From contig SVAU01000005.1 of the NCBI GenBank assembly GCA_015059245.1, forward strand, positions 1 through 64,000: a DNA stretch of 64,000 nt, written 5' to 3'. Shown one piece after another: positions 24,524-32,541 of the stretch. Source of the stretch: Bacillota bacterium (GTDB taxonomy: Bacteria > Bacillota_I > Bacilli_A > RF39 > UBA660). The position numbers and the translations under genes are program-made. Below the pieces are notes generated by a model that saw only the letters and a list, made by a program, of their open reading frames with translations, had not been told where the DNA came from and searched no databases. Position 1 is the first letter of the stretch, and each line of letters starts with the position of its first letter.

Positions 24524-27244
24524 TTATTTTGTTCTACCATGTAGCTCGTCAGAAATATTATTTAAATCAAACGAATATAGTAAGTCACTACGTTTCTTTT
24601 CGTCATCGATAAGTCTTACTTCAAGTTTATAATCTTCAATATTGAAGTTTTCTTTAGGAGTTTTAAATGCTAAGTCTTGTGCTGTTTCGTCTCCTTGGAA
24701 TTTTATATCTTTTCTACTACGATAGTTGCTCTTATTTACTAAGCTTATTTTAGCATTTAATGCTTTTAATTGATCTCTTAGATTTTCGTTATATCTTATT
24801 CTTAAACCTTGTTTAATTAATGATACTGTTAGAGAATCTGCATTTTTAATAATTAAGTTCTTAGCTCTATCGATTACTTGACGACGATTAGTTGCTAATT
24901 GTAAAGTTCTATTTGTAACTTTAACATTGCTTTGTTCTCCATTACCAAATGTAATTTCCGCTGTATTTTCATCATCTTTTTTAGGTGGTTGTACAACAGG
25001 TTTTTCTTCTGGTTCTTCAGGAGTCATATCTTTACTAGCTCTATAAGCTTTGTATTTTGCTTGACTCATTATTACGTGTTCGAATTCTTGAGGAACTATT
25101 TTATATGATCCTGAACTAAATTCGTATTGTGTAGACATATAATTAATTGTTACTATGTTATGTTCGAAGTCTACTTTATAAGTAAAGTCTTTTAATACTT
25201 TATATTTTTCTTTCATTGCTTCAAATATAGCAGTTACGTTTTGTTCAAAGTTTTCGTCCATTTCAACTTTTTCAACTTTTGCTATTAATTCAGCAAATTC
25301 GTTTGATAAGTTTTCAATTACGCCACTTTGTTGTCTTTTCTTGATACTTCTATATTTCTTTTCTTGATCAGCAATGTATTCTTTGATTAAATCTTCAGTA
25401 TTTGGTATTAATCCTTTATATTCTGGTTCATTTGCTAAATGGATTAATTCAGCATATTCAATTTCTTTTAACCACTCATTGTAATCAATACCAGGTTTAA
25501 CTGTTTCTTCAATAGTTCCACTTTGGAATATTAATGTTATTCTTGTTGTTACTTTTTCACGGAATTTATTTAACGCAACACGTTTTTCTTTTATTAATTG
25601 TCCTCTTGCTCTATTGAATTCTTCGCTAGCAGTCATTATTGTTTTTAATTTAGTTTCATCATGTGAATTAGCAATTAGTAATGTCATTTCATCGGCATAT
25701 ACTTTTTCATCTATTAATAGATTTCCTTTTCTATCAATAGGAGCTGTTCTAATTGCTTTTAACCATTTTTCGCTTAGAGCAACTATTCTTTCTTGGAATA
25801 CTTCTAATTCAGTTTTTCCTTCTTCTACTACTGGTTCTAATGTACCTATTTCAGTTTCAGATACCATTGCTTTTCTTTTTGCTAAGCGAGCTTTATATAA
25901 CTCAGTTATATTCTTATGGTTAACTTTACTATATTGAACTATTCTCTTATCTATTAATGAATTAATTGCTAATAAGAATTTATATAGTAGTACTATACTT
26001 TGATTTATTTTTTCAATGTCTTCTTTTTTAGCGTTTGTTTTAGATAATTCTAGTTCTTTTATTTTTTGAATTACTGCGATAGCTTTTCTATCTAGTGCTT
26101 CAATATATGCTTCGAAGTTCATTTTGTATTGAACTTTTTCTACTTTTTTATTTTGAATGCATGTTAATTTAGCTATATCAATCTTATGTTGATCTTTGCC
26201 TTCTTTACGCATTGTTGCTAATGATAACTTTGAGTGTTCAATCTTAGCAATGCATTCTTTTATTGTTTCATCTAATTGAATATATTCTGCAATAATTTCT
26301 GGAGTTAGTTCTGCAATATTATTTAGTTCTTCTACTCTTGCAATACTTGCATTCATAGTTATTATAATTGCATTTATGTTATCTAATTCATTTTCATAAG
26401 CATCAACAGTATCTTGGTAAGATGGTTTTGTTGGTGCTGGTGGAGTTACTACAGGTTCTTCTGGTTCATTCTTTTTAGCTGCTGCAGCTAATTCTTTATC
26501 CACTTCAGTTCTAATTGCTGCATATACTTCAGGAGATGGCGCGAATTTAACTAGATCATCAGCAAATTTTTCTAATAAAGTTATATTTTGTTTAACTTCG
26601 TATTTTTCTTCTGATGATTCTTTTAGTTCATCTTTAAATTCTTCTATCTTCTTAGCAATTAGTTTATAAACTACTTTTAGTTTACTGAATTCTATTTTTG
26701 GATATTCTTCAGTTCCACCTTTTGTTTTATATGCTTGAACACTTTGTTCATATAGTGATACTTGTTCATTGATAGTTTCTATTTCTACCTTAACTGCTTC
26801 AAAGTCATCTTTAACTAGCACGAAAGGTAGTTTCTTTAAACTTTTTAGAACTCTTTCACTTTGCATTTTTATATTACTTAGAATTGTTTTTAATTCATGT
26901 TCATTTTTATTTGGTTTACGTTGAGGTTTTGGAGTTGGTTGTTTTTTTCTTATCTTTTCTACTTCCGCTTGGAATTTTGAAAGATATTCAGTTGCCCAAT
27001 CTAATTTTGCTTGTAAAGCTGCATCTTTTTTTACTGCTAGTTGTGTATTTAAATCGTCAATTGTTGCTTTAAGAGATGCGATTATTAGGTTATCGGTATT
27101 TTTATCAACAGCACCTTGTGCTATTTCTACTATATCTGCACCAGCTTGTATTTTTACTGGTTCATTAGAAGCAAAAGATAGATTTCTCCCTTTTCTGCCA
27201 CTAAAGAATTTTTTAATACCTTCTCCTCTTACACCATTAAACAT
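24524..27244 (-). CDS. Large coiled-coil protein of unknown function
   Basis: 906 residues, rich in Lys, Glu, Ile and Ala and predicted almost fully helical with long coiled coils, broken by two Pro-rich linkers (KQPTPKPQRKP near 100 and EEPVVTPPAPTKPSYQDT near 265) and a third acidic/Pro linker near 765. The last ~130 residues differ: polar, with TNRTLQLATNRRQVIDRAK and a DDEKKRSDLLYSFDLNN end. The N-terminus holds a small basic segment (KKFFSGRKGRN). No ATPase motif, so it is not an SMC protein; a scaffold or cytoskeletal role is possible. Last gene of a four-gene operon. Confidence 0.75.
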   Translation of the reverse strand: MFNGVRGEGIKKFFSGRKGRNLSFASNEPVKIQAGADIVEIAQGAVDKNTDNLIIASLKATIDDLNTQLAVKKDAALQAKLDWATEYLSKFQAEVEKIRKKQPTPKPQRKPNKNEHELKTILSNIKMQSERVLKSLKKLPFVLVKDDFEAVKVEIETINEQVSLYEQSVQAYKTKGGTEEYPKIEFSKLKVVYKLIAKKIEEFKDELKESSEEKYEVKQNITLLEKFADDLVKFAPSPEVYAAIRTEVDKELAAAAKKNEPEEPVVTPPAPTKPSYQDTVDAYENELDNINAIIITMNASIARVEELNNIAELTPEIIAEYIQLDETIKECIAKIEHSKLSLATMRKEGKDQHKIDIAKLTCIQNKKVEKVQYKMNFEAYIEALDRKAIAVIQKIKELELSKTNAKKEDIEKINQSIVLLYKFLLAINSLIDKRIVQYSKVNHKNITELYKARLAKRKAMVSETEIGTLEPVVEEGKTELEVFQERIVALSEKWLKAIRTAPIDRKGNLLIDEKVYADEMTLLIANSHDETKLKTIMTASEEFNRARGQLIKEKRVALNKFREKVTTRITLIFQSGTIEETVKPGIDYNEWLKEIEYAELIHLANEPEYKGLIPNTEDLIKEYIADQEKKYRSIKKRQQSGVIENLSNEFAELIAKVEKVEMDENFEQNVTAIFEAMKEKYKVLKDFTYKVDFEHNIVTINYMSTQYEFSSGSYKIVPQEFEHVIMSQAKYKAYRASKDMTPEEPEEKPVVQPPKKDDENTAEITFGNGEQSNVKVTNRTLQLATNRRQVIDRAKNLIIKNADSLTVSLIKQGLRIRYNENLRDQLKALNAKISLVNKSNYRSRKDIKFQGDETAQDLAFKTPKENFNIEDYKLEVRLIDDEKKRSDLLYSFDLNNISDELHGRTK

Positions 27245-27265
27245 AATGATTCACCATCCTTAAAA

Positions 27266-27517
27266 TTAAGCAACTAAACTTTTTATAAAATTAGAAATTT
27301 TTTCTTTATCAATTGGGTTTGTGATATCTACTAATTGATCAAAGCCTTCAGCATCTTTTACTACATAAGATGCTAAGATATCAACTGTACCGTTTTTATT
27401 ATCTAATGAATATACAGCATATTCTTTACCATCAATTTCTACAACTGATAATAATTCTGCATCCATTATTTCTCCAGTTTCTACTTCAACTTGGAATTTT
27501 TGATTTGTATCTCCCAT
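27266..27517 (-). CDS. DUF1292 family protein
   Basis: 83 residues. The beta-rich DUF1292 pattern is visible: an acidic start, ELLSVVEIDGKEYAVYSLDN, and ILASYVVKDAEGFDQLVDI. This small family (YrzB in B. subtilis) is widespread in Bacillota and has no known function. It lies 21 bases before the coiled-coil gene and 48 bases after the two-membrane-segment gene. A GGAGGG SD precedes the ATG. Confidence 0.85.
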   Translation of the reverse strand: MGDTNQKFQVEVETGEIMDAELLSVVEIDGKEYAVYSLDNKNGTVDILASYVVKDAEGFDQLVDITNPIDKEKISNFIKSLVA

Positions 27518-27565
27518 AAAATTCCCTCCATATTCTTATCTATTTTTTATTATATCATATTTTTG

Positions 27566-28153
27566 TTATTTTTTTATTTTTTCTTTGTTATATACTACTC
27601 TTACTTTTGATAAGTGTTTGTATTTGATTATCTCTTCTTTTAAATCATCTTCATCAAATAGAACAAGACTTCCACATTCCCATACACCTAACCATGTTAA
27701 TATATTTAATATTTCAAATATAGGGGTAAAGAATTCGATATCTTTTATTAATAGTGATACACCTAACATAATTATACCGGCCATTAATAAGTATCCACTT
27801 TTTTGTCTTAATCTTCTTAATTCTGACTCTTTATTTATAGAAATAAATGTAAAATGGTTTTTTATTAGTTTTCTTACTATTATTTTTTCTTCTGATGTAA
27901 ATGTATTATTATGTATTTCTAGTACTAATGGATAATCTAATGGAATGATAGATGCTCTATTTTCTATTACATTAATGAATTCTGGTTTTAGTACTGGGTT
28001 ATCTTCTAAAGAGTATTCAGAAATAATACTATTGTAATCTTTTACTTTTATTTCTATGTATGCTTCATTATCATTTACTTTTAAGTTATTTATTTTTTTA
28101 TAACTTTCAAATTTTTCTTTTTGATATTTTTTTAATTTTTCAGGGGAAGCCAT
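27566..28153 (-). CDS. Membrane protein with two hydrophobic segments, unknown
   Basis: 195 residues. A hydrophilic alpha-beta part comes first (AYIEIKVKDYNSIISEYS, ASIIPLDYPLVLEIHNN), then two close hydrophobic segments at about 118-160 (LLMAGIIMLGVSLLI and FEILNILTWLGVWECGSLVLF), and a short charged tail. It starts 7 bases after the 91-residue gene. No family recognised. Confidence 0.7.
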   Translation of the reverse strand: MASPEKLKKYQKEKFESYKKINNLKVNDNEAYIEIKVKDYNSIISEYSLEDNPVLKPEFINVIENRASIIPLDYPLVLEIHNNTFTSEEKIIVRKLIKNHFTFISINKESELRRLRQKSGYLLMAGIIMLGVSLLIKDIEFFTPIFEILNILTWLGVWECGSLVLFDEDDLKEEIIKYKHLSKVRVVYNKEKIKK

Positions 28154-28160
28154 AAAAAAC

Positions 28161-28436
28161 TCACTTTCTAGTATTTTGATAATATTGGTTTTCAGCTATT
28201 TGTTCAGCCAACATAGTAAGTTCGTCATCATCATCAGTATCATCTATTTGATCGATCATGTATAGTAATTCTGATGTACTACCACATTTAGAAGCATCAA
28301 TGTTATATTTGCCTAATGTACTTACTTGATTATCTGTTAGTGTTAAGCCGTTTTTTCTTGTTTTTAGTAAATTTGCTTCGATATCTTCTAGTCCTAGTAG
28401 ACCTTCGATTTCATCATTTGTCATTTCGTTAATCAT
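28161..28436 (-). CDS. Small acidic protein, unknown
   Basis: 91 residues, no cysteine cluster or membrane segment. It is acidic at the end (DDTDDDDELTMLAEQI) and helical. It leads an operon with the membrane protein, DUF1292 and coiled-coil genes. The ATG follows AGGTGATAAT. The promoter has tandem direct repeats upstream, so this operon may be regulated. Confidence 0.65.
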   Translation of the reverse strand: MINEMTNDEIEGLLGLEDIEANLLKTRKNGLTLTDNQVSTLGKYNIDASKCGSTSELLYMIDQIDDTDDDDELTMLAEQIAENQYYQNTRK

Positions 28437-28467
28437 ATTATCACCTACTCTTTTACCATTCTAATTT

Positions 28468-28510
28468 AGTATATCATATTTTAGGTTAATAACTCTATAG
28501 TTTTAGGTTA
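28468..28510 (-). promoter_or_regulatory. Promoter with 22-bp spaced direct repeats
   Basis: Minus-strand extended -10 TGaTATACT (TATACT at 28468-28473). Two exact copies of TAACCTAAAA (28479-28488 and 28501-28510) are 22 bases apart start to start, about two helical turns, covering the -35 region. This looks like a tandem operator. Confidence 0.55.
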
Positions 28511-28535
28511 TTTTATTTAATTTTTTGTAGATAAT

Positions 28536-28559
28536 AAAAAAGTACCTATTGGTACTTTT
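28536..28559 (-). terminator. Terminator of the PLP-lyase gene
   Basis: Minus-strand AAAAGTACC, four-base loop, GGTACTTTT then TTATT; overlaps the stop codon. Confidence 0.9.
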
Positions 28560-29805
28560 ATTTTTTTAATTCTTCTATTGCTCTTGCAACACCTAGGAAT
28601 CCATATTCGTATGTTAGTCCACCTTGTTGATAAGCTATGTATGGTGGTCTTATTGGGGCATCACAACTTAGTTCTATTGATGAGCCTTGTGTGAAAGCGC
28701 CAGATGCCATTATTACTTGGTCTTCGTAACCAGGCATATCCCAAGGTATTGGTATTGAAGCTGAATCTACTGGAGAACCCATTTGGATTCCTTGAACGTA
28801 TTTTATTAATTTTTCTTCATCGTTGAAGATAATGTTTTGTACTATGTCTGCACGTGGTTCGTTGTATTTAGGTTCTACATTGTAGTTTAAGTCTTCTAGT
28901 GCTTTGCTGGTTAAGATTGCTGTTTTAAGAGAACTAGCTACTACTTTAGGAGCTAGATATAGTCCTTGTAGTATTTGTTTGTTTATACCTAAAGTAGGAC
29001 CAACTTCTCTACCTTCTCCAGGACATGTTAATCTTTCTCCAGCAAGTTCTACTAGGTCATGTCTACCTGCTATATATGCACCATTAGGAGCTATTCCTCC
29101 ACCTAAATTTTTTATTAATGATCCTACTATTATATCTGCTCCTACTGTACAAGGTGTTATTGTTTCTACGAATTCACAGTAGCAGTTGTCTACCATTATA
29201 ATTACTTCTTTGTCTACTGAACGAATAGTTTCTATTACTTTTTGTACTTTATCGATAGTTAGACTTTTTCTTGTAGAGTATCCTTTACTACGTTGTATTT
29301 CTATTAGTTTAACTTTATTGTTAGTTAGATAGTCTTTTATAGCTTGATGATTAAAGTCATTGTCTACTAAATCTATTTGATCGTATTTTACTCCGAATGA
29401 ACTTAAACTGCTGTTATTTGGTACTATTCCTATTACTTCATGTAATGTATCGTATGGTAATCCTGTTATAGATAACATTGTATCGTTTGGTCTAAGGAAT
29501 GCAAATAGTGCTACTGTAAGAGCGTGAGTTCCTGATATGAATTGGCTTCTTACTATAGCATCTTCTGCGTCTAGTACATCAGCAAATATTTGCTCTATAT
29601 TGTCTCTACCATAGTCGTTATATCCATAACCAGTTGTACTATTAAAGTAACTATCTGATACGTTATGTTTATGGAATGCACTTAATACTTTAGTAGAGTT
29701 ATATAAACAGTTTTGATCTATTGTATTAAATATGTCTTTTACTTTTAGTTCTTCTTCATGAAGGAAGTTTATTGTTTCTTCACTAATACCTAGTTCTTGT
29801 AACAT
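28558..29805 (-). CDS. PLP-dependent methionine gamma-lyase / aluminium-resistance family protein (YnbB-like)
   Basis: 415 residues of fold-type I. TTGYGYNDYGRDNIEQIFADVL and FISGTHALTVALF are hallmarks of the Met_gamma_lyase (aluminium resistance) family. The Schiff-base lysine is K232 in VGSLIKNLGGG, with DNCYCEF (Asp to PLP nitrogen) before it. Family activity is usually given as C-S lyase on methionine or cystathionine; actual substrate is unproven. GGAGGT lies inside the codons after an in-frame ATG at 29823, so the ATG at 29805 is the better start, two bases after the SDR stop. Co-transcribed with the SDR gene. Confidence 0.88.
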   Translation of the reverse strand: MLQELGISEETINFLHEEELKVKDIFNTIDQNCLYNSTKVLSAFHKHNVSDSYFNSTTGYGYNDYGRDNIEQIFADVLDAEDAIVRSQFISGTHALTVALFAFLRPNDTMLSITGLPYDTLHEVIGIVPNNSSLSSFGVKYDQIDLVDNDFNHQAIKDYLTNNKVKLIEIQRSKGYSTRKSLTIDKVQKVIETIRSVDKEVIIMVDNCYCEFVETITPCTVGADIIVGSLIKNLGGGIAPNGAYIAGRHDLVELAGERLTCPGEGREVGPTLGINKQILQGLYLAPKVVASSLKTAILTSKALEDLNYNVEPKYNEPRADIVQNIIFNDEEKLIKYVQGIQMGSPVDSASIPIPWDMPGYEDQVIMASGAFTQGSSIELSCDAPIRPPYIAYQQGGLTYEYGFLGVARAIEELKK

Positions 29806-29806
29806 A

Positions 29807-30553
29807 TTAACATCTACCTCCATCTATTTTTATTACTGAATCATTTAAGTATGTAGATTCTACTGCTACATGGTATATTTCTTTAGCCATTTCTTCTGGT
29901 TCAGAGAATCTACCTAGTAGAATGTGTTCACATTCTTCTTTTATATATTCTTCATCTAGTTCTTTATTCATTTCTGTATATACCCATCCTGGAGCTATAC
30001 AATTGACTCTTATAGTTGGTGCATAACATATAGCGAAGTTATGAGATAAAGAGATAACTCCTGCTTTAGATGCGTCATAATCCATACTATATGGGTAGAA
30101 TGAATCTATACCATTTGTGGAAGATATATTAACTATTGAACCAAATCCTTGTTCTTTCATATATGTACCAATATGTTTACAAGTTAGGAATGTTCCTATT
30201 AAATTTACATCTAATGTTTTATGGAAGTTATCTACAGTTTTATCTTCTAATGTAGTATCTATTGCTATACCGGCGTTGTTTATTAGTACATCTACTCTAC
30301 CAAATCTTTCTTTAGTTAGTTGTAACATATTAATTACTTCTGATTCATTACTAACATCTGCTTTTATAACTAGCGTGTCAACAGGATATTTTTCATTTAT
30401 TTCTCTTGATAAATTGTCTGCCGCTTCCTTATTTGACACATAGTTGATTACTATATTGAAACCTTTTTCTGCAAAATATAAAGCAGTTGCTGCGCCTATT
30501 CCACGGCTTGAACCAGTGATAATTACTGTTTTTTTGTCATAAGTATTATTCAT
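29807..30553 (-). CDS. Short-chain dehydrogenase/reductase, FabG-like
   Basis: 248 residues, classical SDR length. TGSSRGIG (13-20) is the NAD(P)-binding TGxxxGxG loop, NNAG at 92-95, and the catalytic triad is S144/S145 with Y159 and K163 in YDASK. Residues 176-186 carry the RVNCIAPGWV segment. It resembles 3-oxoacyl-ACP reductase, but no other fatty-acid gene is near, so the true substrate is open. Its stop is two bases from the start of the lyase gene, so they form an operon. Confidence 0.88.
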   Translation of the reverse strand: MNNTYDKKTVIITGSSRGIGAATALYFAEKGFNIVINYVSNKEAADNLSREINEKYPVDTLVIKADVSNESEVINMLQLTKERFGRVDVLINNAGIAIDTTLEDKTVDNFHKTLDVNLIGTFLTCKHIGTYMKEQGFGSIVNISSTNGIDSFYPYSMDYDASKAGVISLSHNFAICYAPTIRVNCIAPGWVYTEMNKELDEEYIKEECEHILLGRFSEPEEMAKEIYHVAVESTYLNDSVIKIDGGRC

Positions 30554-30603
30554 ATTAAGACCTCGTTTCTTCGAAAATTATTATAGCACGGAATACCTTT
30601 TAA

Positions 30604-30612
30604 TGTTATAAT
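30604..30612 (+). promoter_or_regulatory. Extended -10 promoter with an almost leaderless start
   Basis: TGtTATAAT ends 16 bases before the ATG at 30629. The predicted start falls at the GGTGAT SD itself. Confidence 0.6.
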
Positions 30613-30628
30613 AACTTTGGTGATTGCG

Positions 30629-30838
30629 ATGGACGTTATTAATAATACAGAAGTACAACCGAGAGATGAAATCTTTGAAATGGGTAAAGAATTTGCATTT
30701 GAAGGATTAACAGAAGAATATTTTAAAGCTAATAATGAAGATGAATTAGCTCGTTTTAGAAAAGGATATCAAGCTGGTTTGGCTATGCAACCTGAAGCTA
30801 GTATTCCTACAGAAGAATTTAAGGGTATGAGTAGATAG
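30629..30838 (+). CDS. Small unknown protein
   Basis: 69 residues, acidic, no cysteine and no membrane segment. FARKGYQAGL-like helix (ELARFRKGYQAGLAMQ) is the only patterned stretch. GGTGAT is four bases before the ATG at 30629; an upstream TTG at 30617 would sit in front of the SD. It is monocistronic, between an extended -10 promoter and a terminator that includes its stop codon, which supports that it is a real gene. Confidence 0.65.
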   Translation: MDVINNTEVQPRDEIFEMGKEFAFEGLTEEYFKANNEDELARFRKGYQAGLAMQPEASIPTEEFKGMSR

Positions 30839-30853
30839 TAATCTACTTTTTTA
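30831..30853 (+). terminator. Terminator of the 69-residue gene
   Basis: GTAGAT, AGTA loop, ATCTAC followed by TTTTTTATTT; it includes the TAG stop. Confidence 0.8.
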
Positions 30854-32480
30854 TTTGGATTACTCCTTTATATTTTTTTATTTCTTTTATAAATATAGAT
30901 TCATTTTTATAAGGACTTATTATATAAGTCTTATTTTTTGTTCTAGTAAGTGCTACATAAAATAATCTTCTTTCTTCTTCGTATAGGTAGTAGTCTTTTG
31001 TATTATTGACATACTTTAGTATTTTTTCGTCTTTTATTTTAGTAGGTAATCCTAGTAAGTTATCTTCGACATTTATTAGTATTACATATTCACTTTCTAA
31101 CCCTTTTGATTTATGAATAGTTAAATATCTAAATGATTTGTTTTGATATGTGTATATGTCATTATCTTGTTTATATGTATTGTCTATATACTTTAAGATA
31201 TCTTTATTATTACGACCTAGTACCATTATATTGTTAGATTCTATTAATTTAAGTATTTCTTTTAATATAGATACTTTATTGTTGCTGTAATAGATTATTA
31301 CTGGGTTAGATAGATGTTTACTAGATATAAGATTTTTCTTTTGTTGATATTTATTTTTCATAACGAATTTACCTGCTATATTAATTAGTTCTTGGGGATT
31401 ACGATATGTATTTATAATAGGCATTATTTTAGAATAATTAAAATACTTTGTGAAATTTAAAAATATATGTAAGTTACAACCAGTGAATCTATAAATAGAT
31501 TGAAAGTCATCTCCTACTGCAAGAAATTTAGCATTGCATATATCTATTATACTTTTTATTAAATTAAACTTAGTCATTGATGTGTCTTGGTATTCATCGA
31601 CTATAATGTATTTCCATTTTTTTATTAGACCTTTATTACTTATAATATCAATAGTTTTATTTATCATATCGTTAAAATCTAGGGATTTATCTTTATTAAG
31701 TTCTTCTTGATACATTATGTGTATATTAAATATTAATAGTATTAAATATTTATTTTTTATATATTCTTTTATGTTTAGAGTATATTTTATTTTCTTTAAT
31801 ATTAATAAATAGTATGTAATTGGATAGTTATTTGATTTATAAAGATTTATAAATGTCGTAATTAGTCGTTTTAAGTTAACTATTTCTTTTTCGGTTGGTG
31901 TTTTACCTAATATATATTTTAGTGCTTTTTGATATATTTTATTATTTGGTATTATTTCGTTAAAGAATAATTCTATTATATCTAGTAATAAGTCTTCTTT
32001 AGCTATTGCATACTTTATATTATGGGATTTTAAAATACTTAAAGATAGTTTATGGAATGTATAGATGTCTATGTCAAAGTTATAGTTCTTTTTTATATTG
32101 TTTTTTAGATTAATTGTTGCGTCGTTAGTAAAAGATATACATAGTATGTCATTAGGGTTTATATTACATATTTTTACTAGATATACTATTTTTCCTATTA
32201 TAGTTAATGATTTACCAGAACCTGCTCCTGCTACTACTAGTGTTGCTTTTTCATTAGATAGAACTACTCTACTTTGATAGTCATCTAATGGGTAACCATT
32301 TATATTATTAAGTATATTTAATTTTTTTCTTAGATTATCTATGTATGTGGTGTTATGTTGATCTATTAATTTAGATAATCTTTTTACTTTAGGATTTTCT
32401 TTTAGTAATTGTTCTTTTTCTTGTAAGTTTATGTATTTAAGTTCTATGATAATTATCCTCCTTTGGATAACTATGTTCAT
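30843..32480 (-). CDS. UvrD/Rep-type superfamily 1 helicase, orphan
   Basis: 545 residues from the ATG at 32480. SF1 motifs in order: Walker A AGAGSGKS, CISFTNDA (Ia), VDEYQDTS (Walker B), GDDFQSIYRF (III), TYRNPQ (IV), TIHKSKGLESEYV (V) and RRLFYVALTRTK (VI). No nuclease domain. It is short and extremely Asn/Ile/Lys-rich, unlike PcrA, so it is probably a diverged helicase for repair or for handling stalled structures. The only strong SD (AAAGGAGG, 32457-32464) lies inside the ORF and is followed by ATA, ATT, ATC codons; an ATC or ATT start near 32450 is possible (535 residues). Confidence 0.85.
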   Translation of the reverse strand: MNIVIQRRIIIIELKYINLQEKEQLLKENPKVKRLSKLIDQHNTTYIDNLRKKLNILNNINGYPLDDYQSRVVLSNEKATLVVAGAGSGKSLTIIGKIVYLVKICNINPNDILCISFTNDATINLKNNIKKNYNFDIDIYTFHKLSLSILKSHNIKYAIAKEDLLLDIIELFFNEIIPNNKIYQKALKYILGKTPTEKEIVNLKRLITTFINLYKSNNYPITYYLLILKKIKYTLNIKEYIKNKYLILLIFNIHIMYQEELNKDKSLDFNDMINKTIDIISNKGLIKKWKYIIVDEYQDTSMTKFNLIKSIIDICNAKFLAVGDDFQSIYRFTGCNLHIFLNFTKYFNYSKIMPIINTYRNPQELINIAGKFVMKNKYQQKKNLISSKHLSNPVIIYYSNNKVSILKEILKLIESNNIMVLGRNNKDILKYIDNTYKQDNDIYTYQNKSFRYLTIHKSKGLESEYVILINVEDNLLGLPTKIKDEKILKYVNNTKDYYLYEEERRLFYVALTRTKNKTYIISPYKNESIFIKEIKKYKGVIQIKK

Positions 32481-32498
32481 ATAAAATAACTAGTGTTT

Positions 32499-32507
32499 AT
32501 TATATCA
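32499..32507 (-). promoter_or_regulatory. Extended -10 promoter of the helicase gene
   Basis: Minus-strand TGaTATAAT; predicted start near 32492, which leaves no SD for the ATG at 32480 but includes the internal AAAGGAGG. Confidence 0.6.
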
Positions 32508-32516
32508 AAAAAGACA

Positions 32517-32541
32517 ATAAAAAAAAGGACTTATGTCCTTT
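32517..32541 (-). terminator. Terminator of the second CAP-domain gene
   Basis: Minus-strand AAAGGAC, ATAA loop, GTCCTTT then TTTTTATT. It overlaps the stop codon. Confidence 0.88.

Noticed and set aside
30054..30553. Assigning fabG to the SDR gene
   Set aside because: SDR motifs cannot tell substrates apart and no fatty-acid genes are near; it is paired with a PLP lyase instead.
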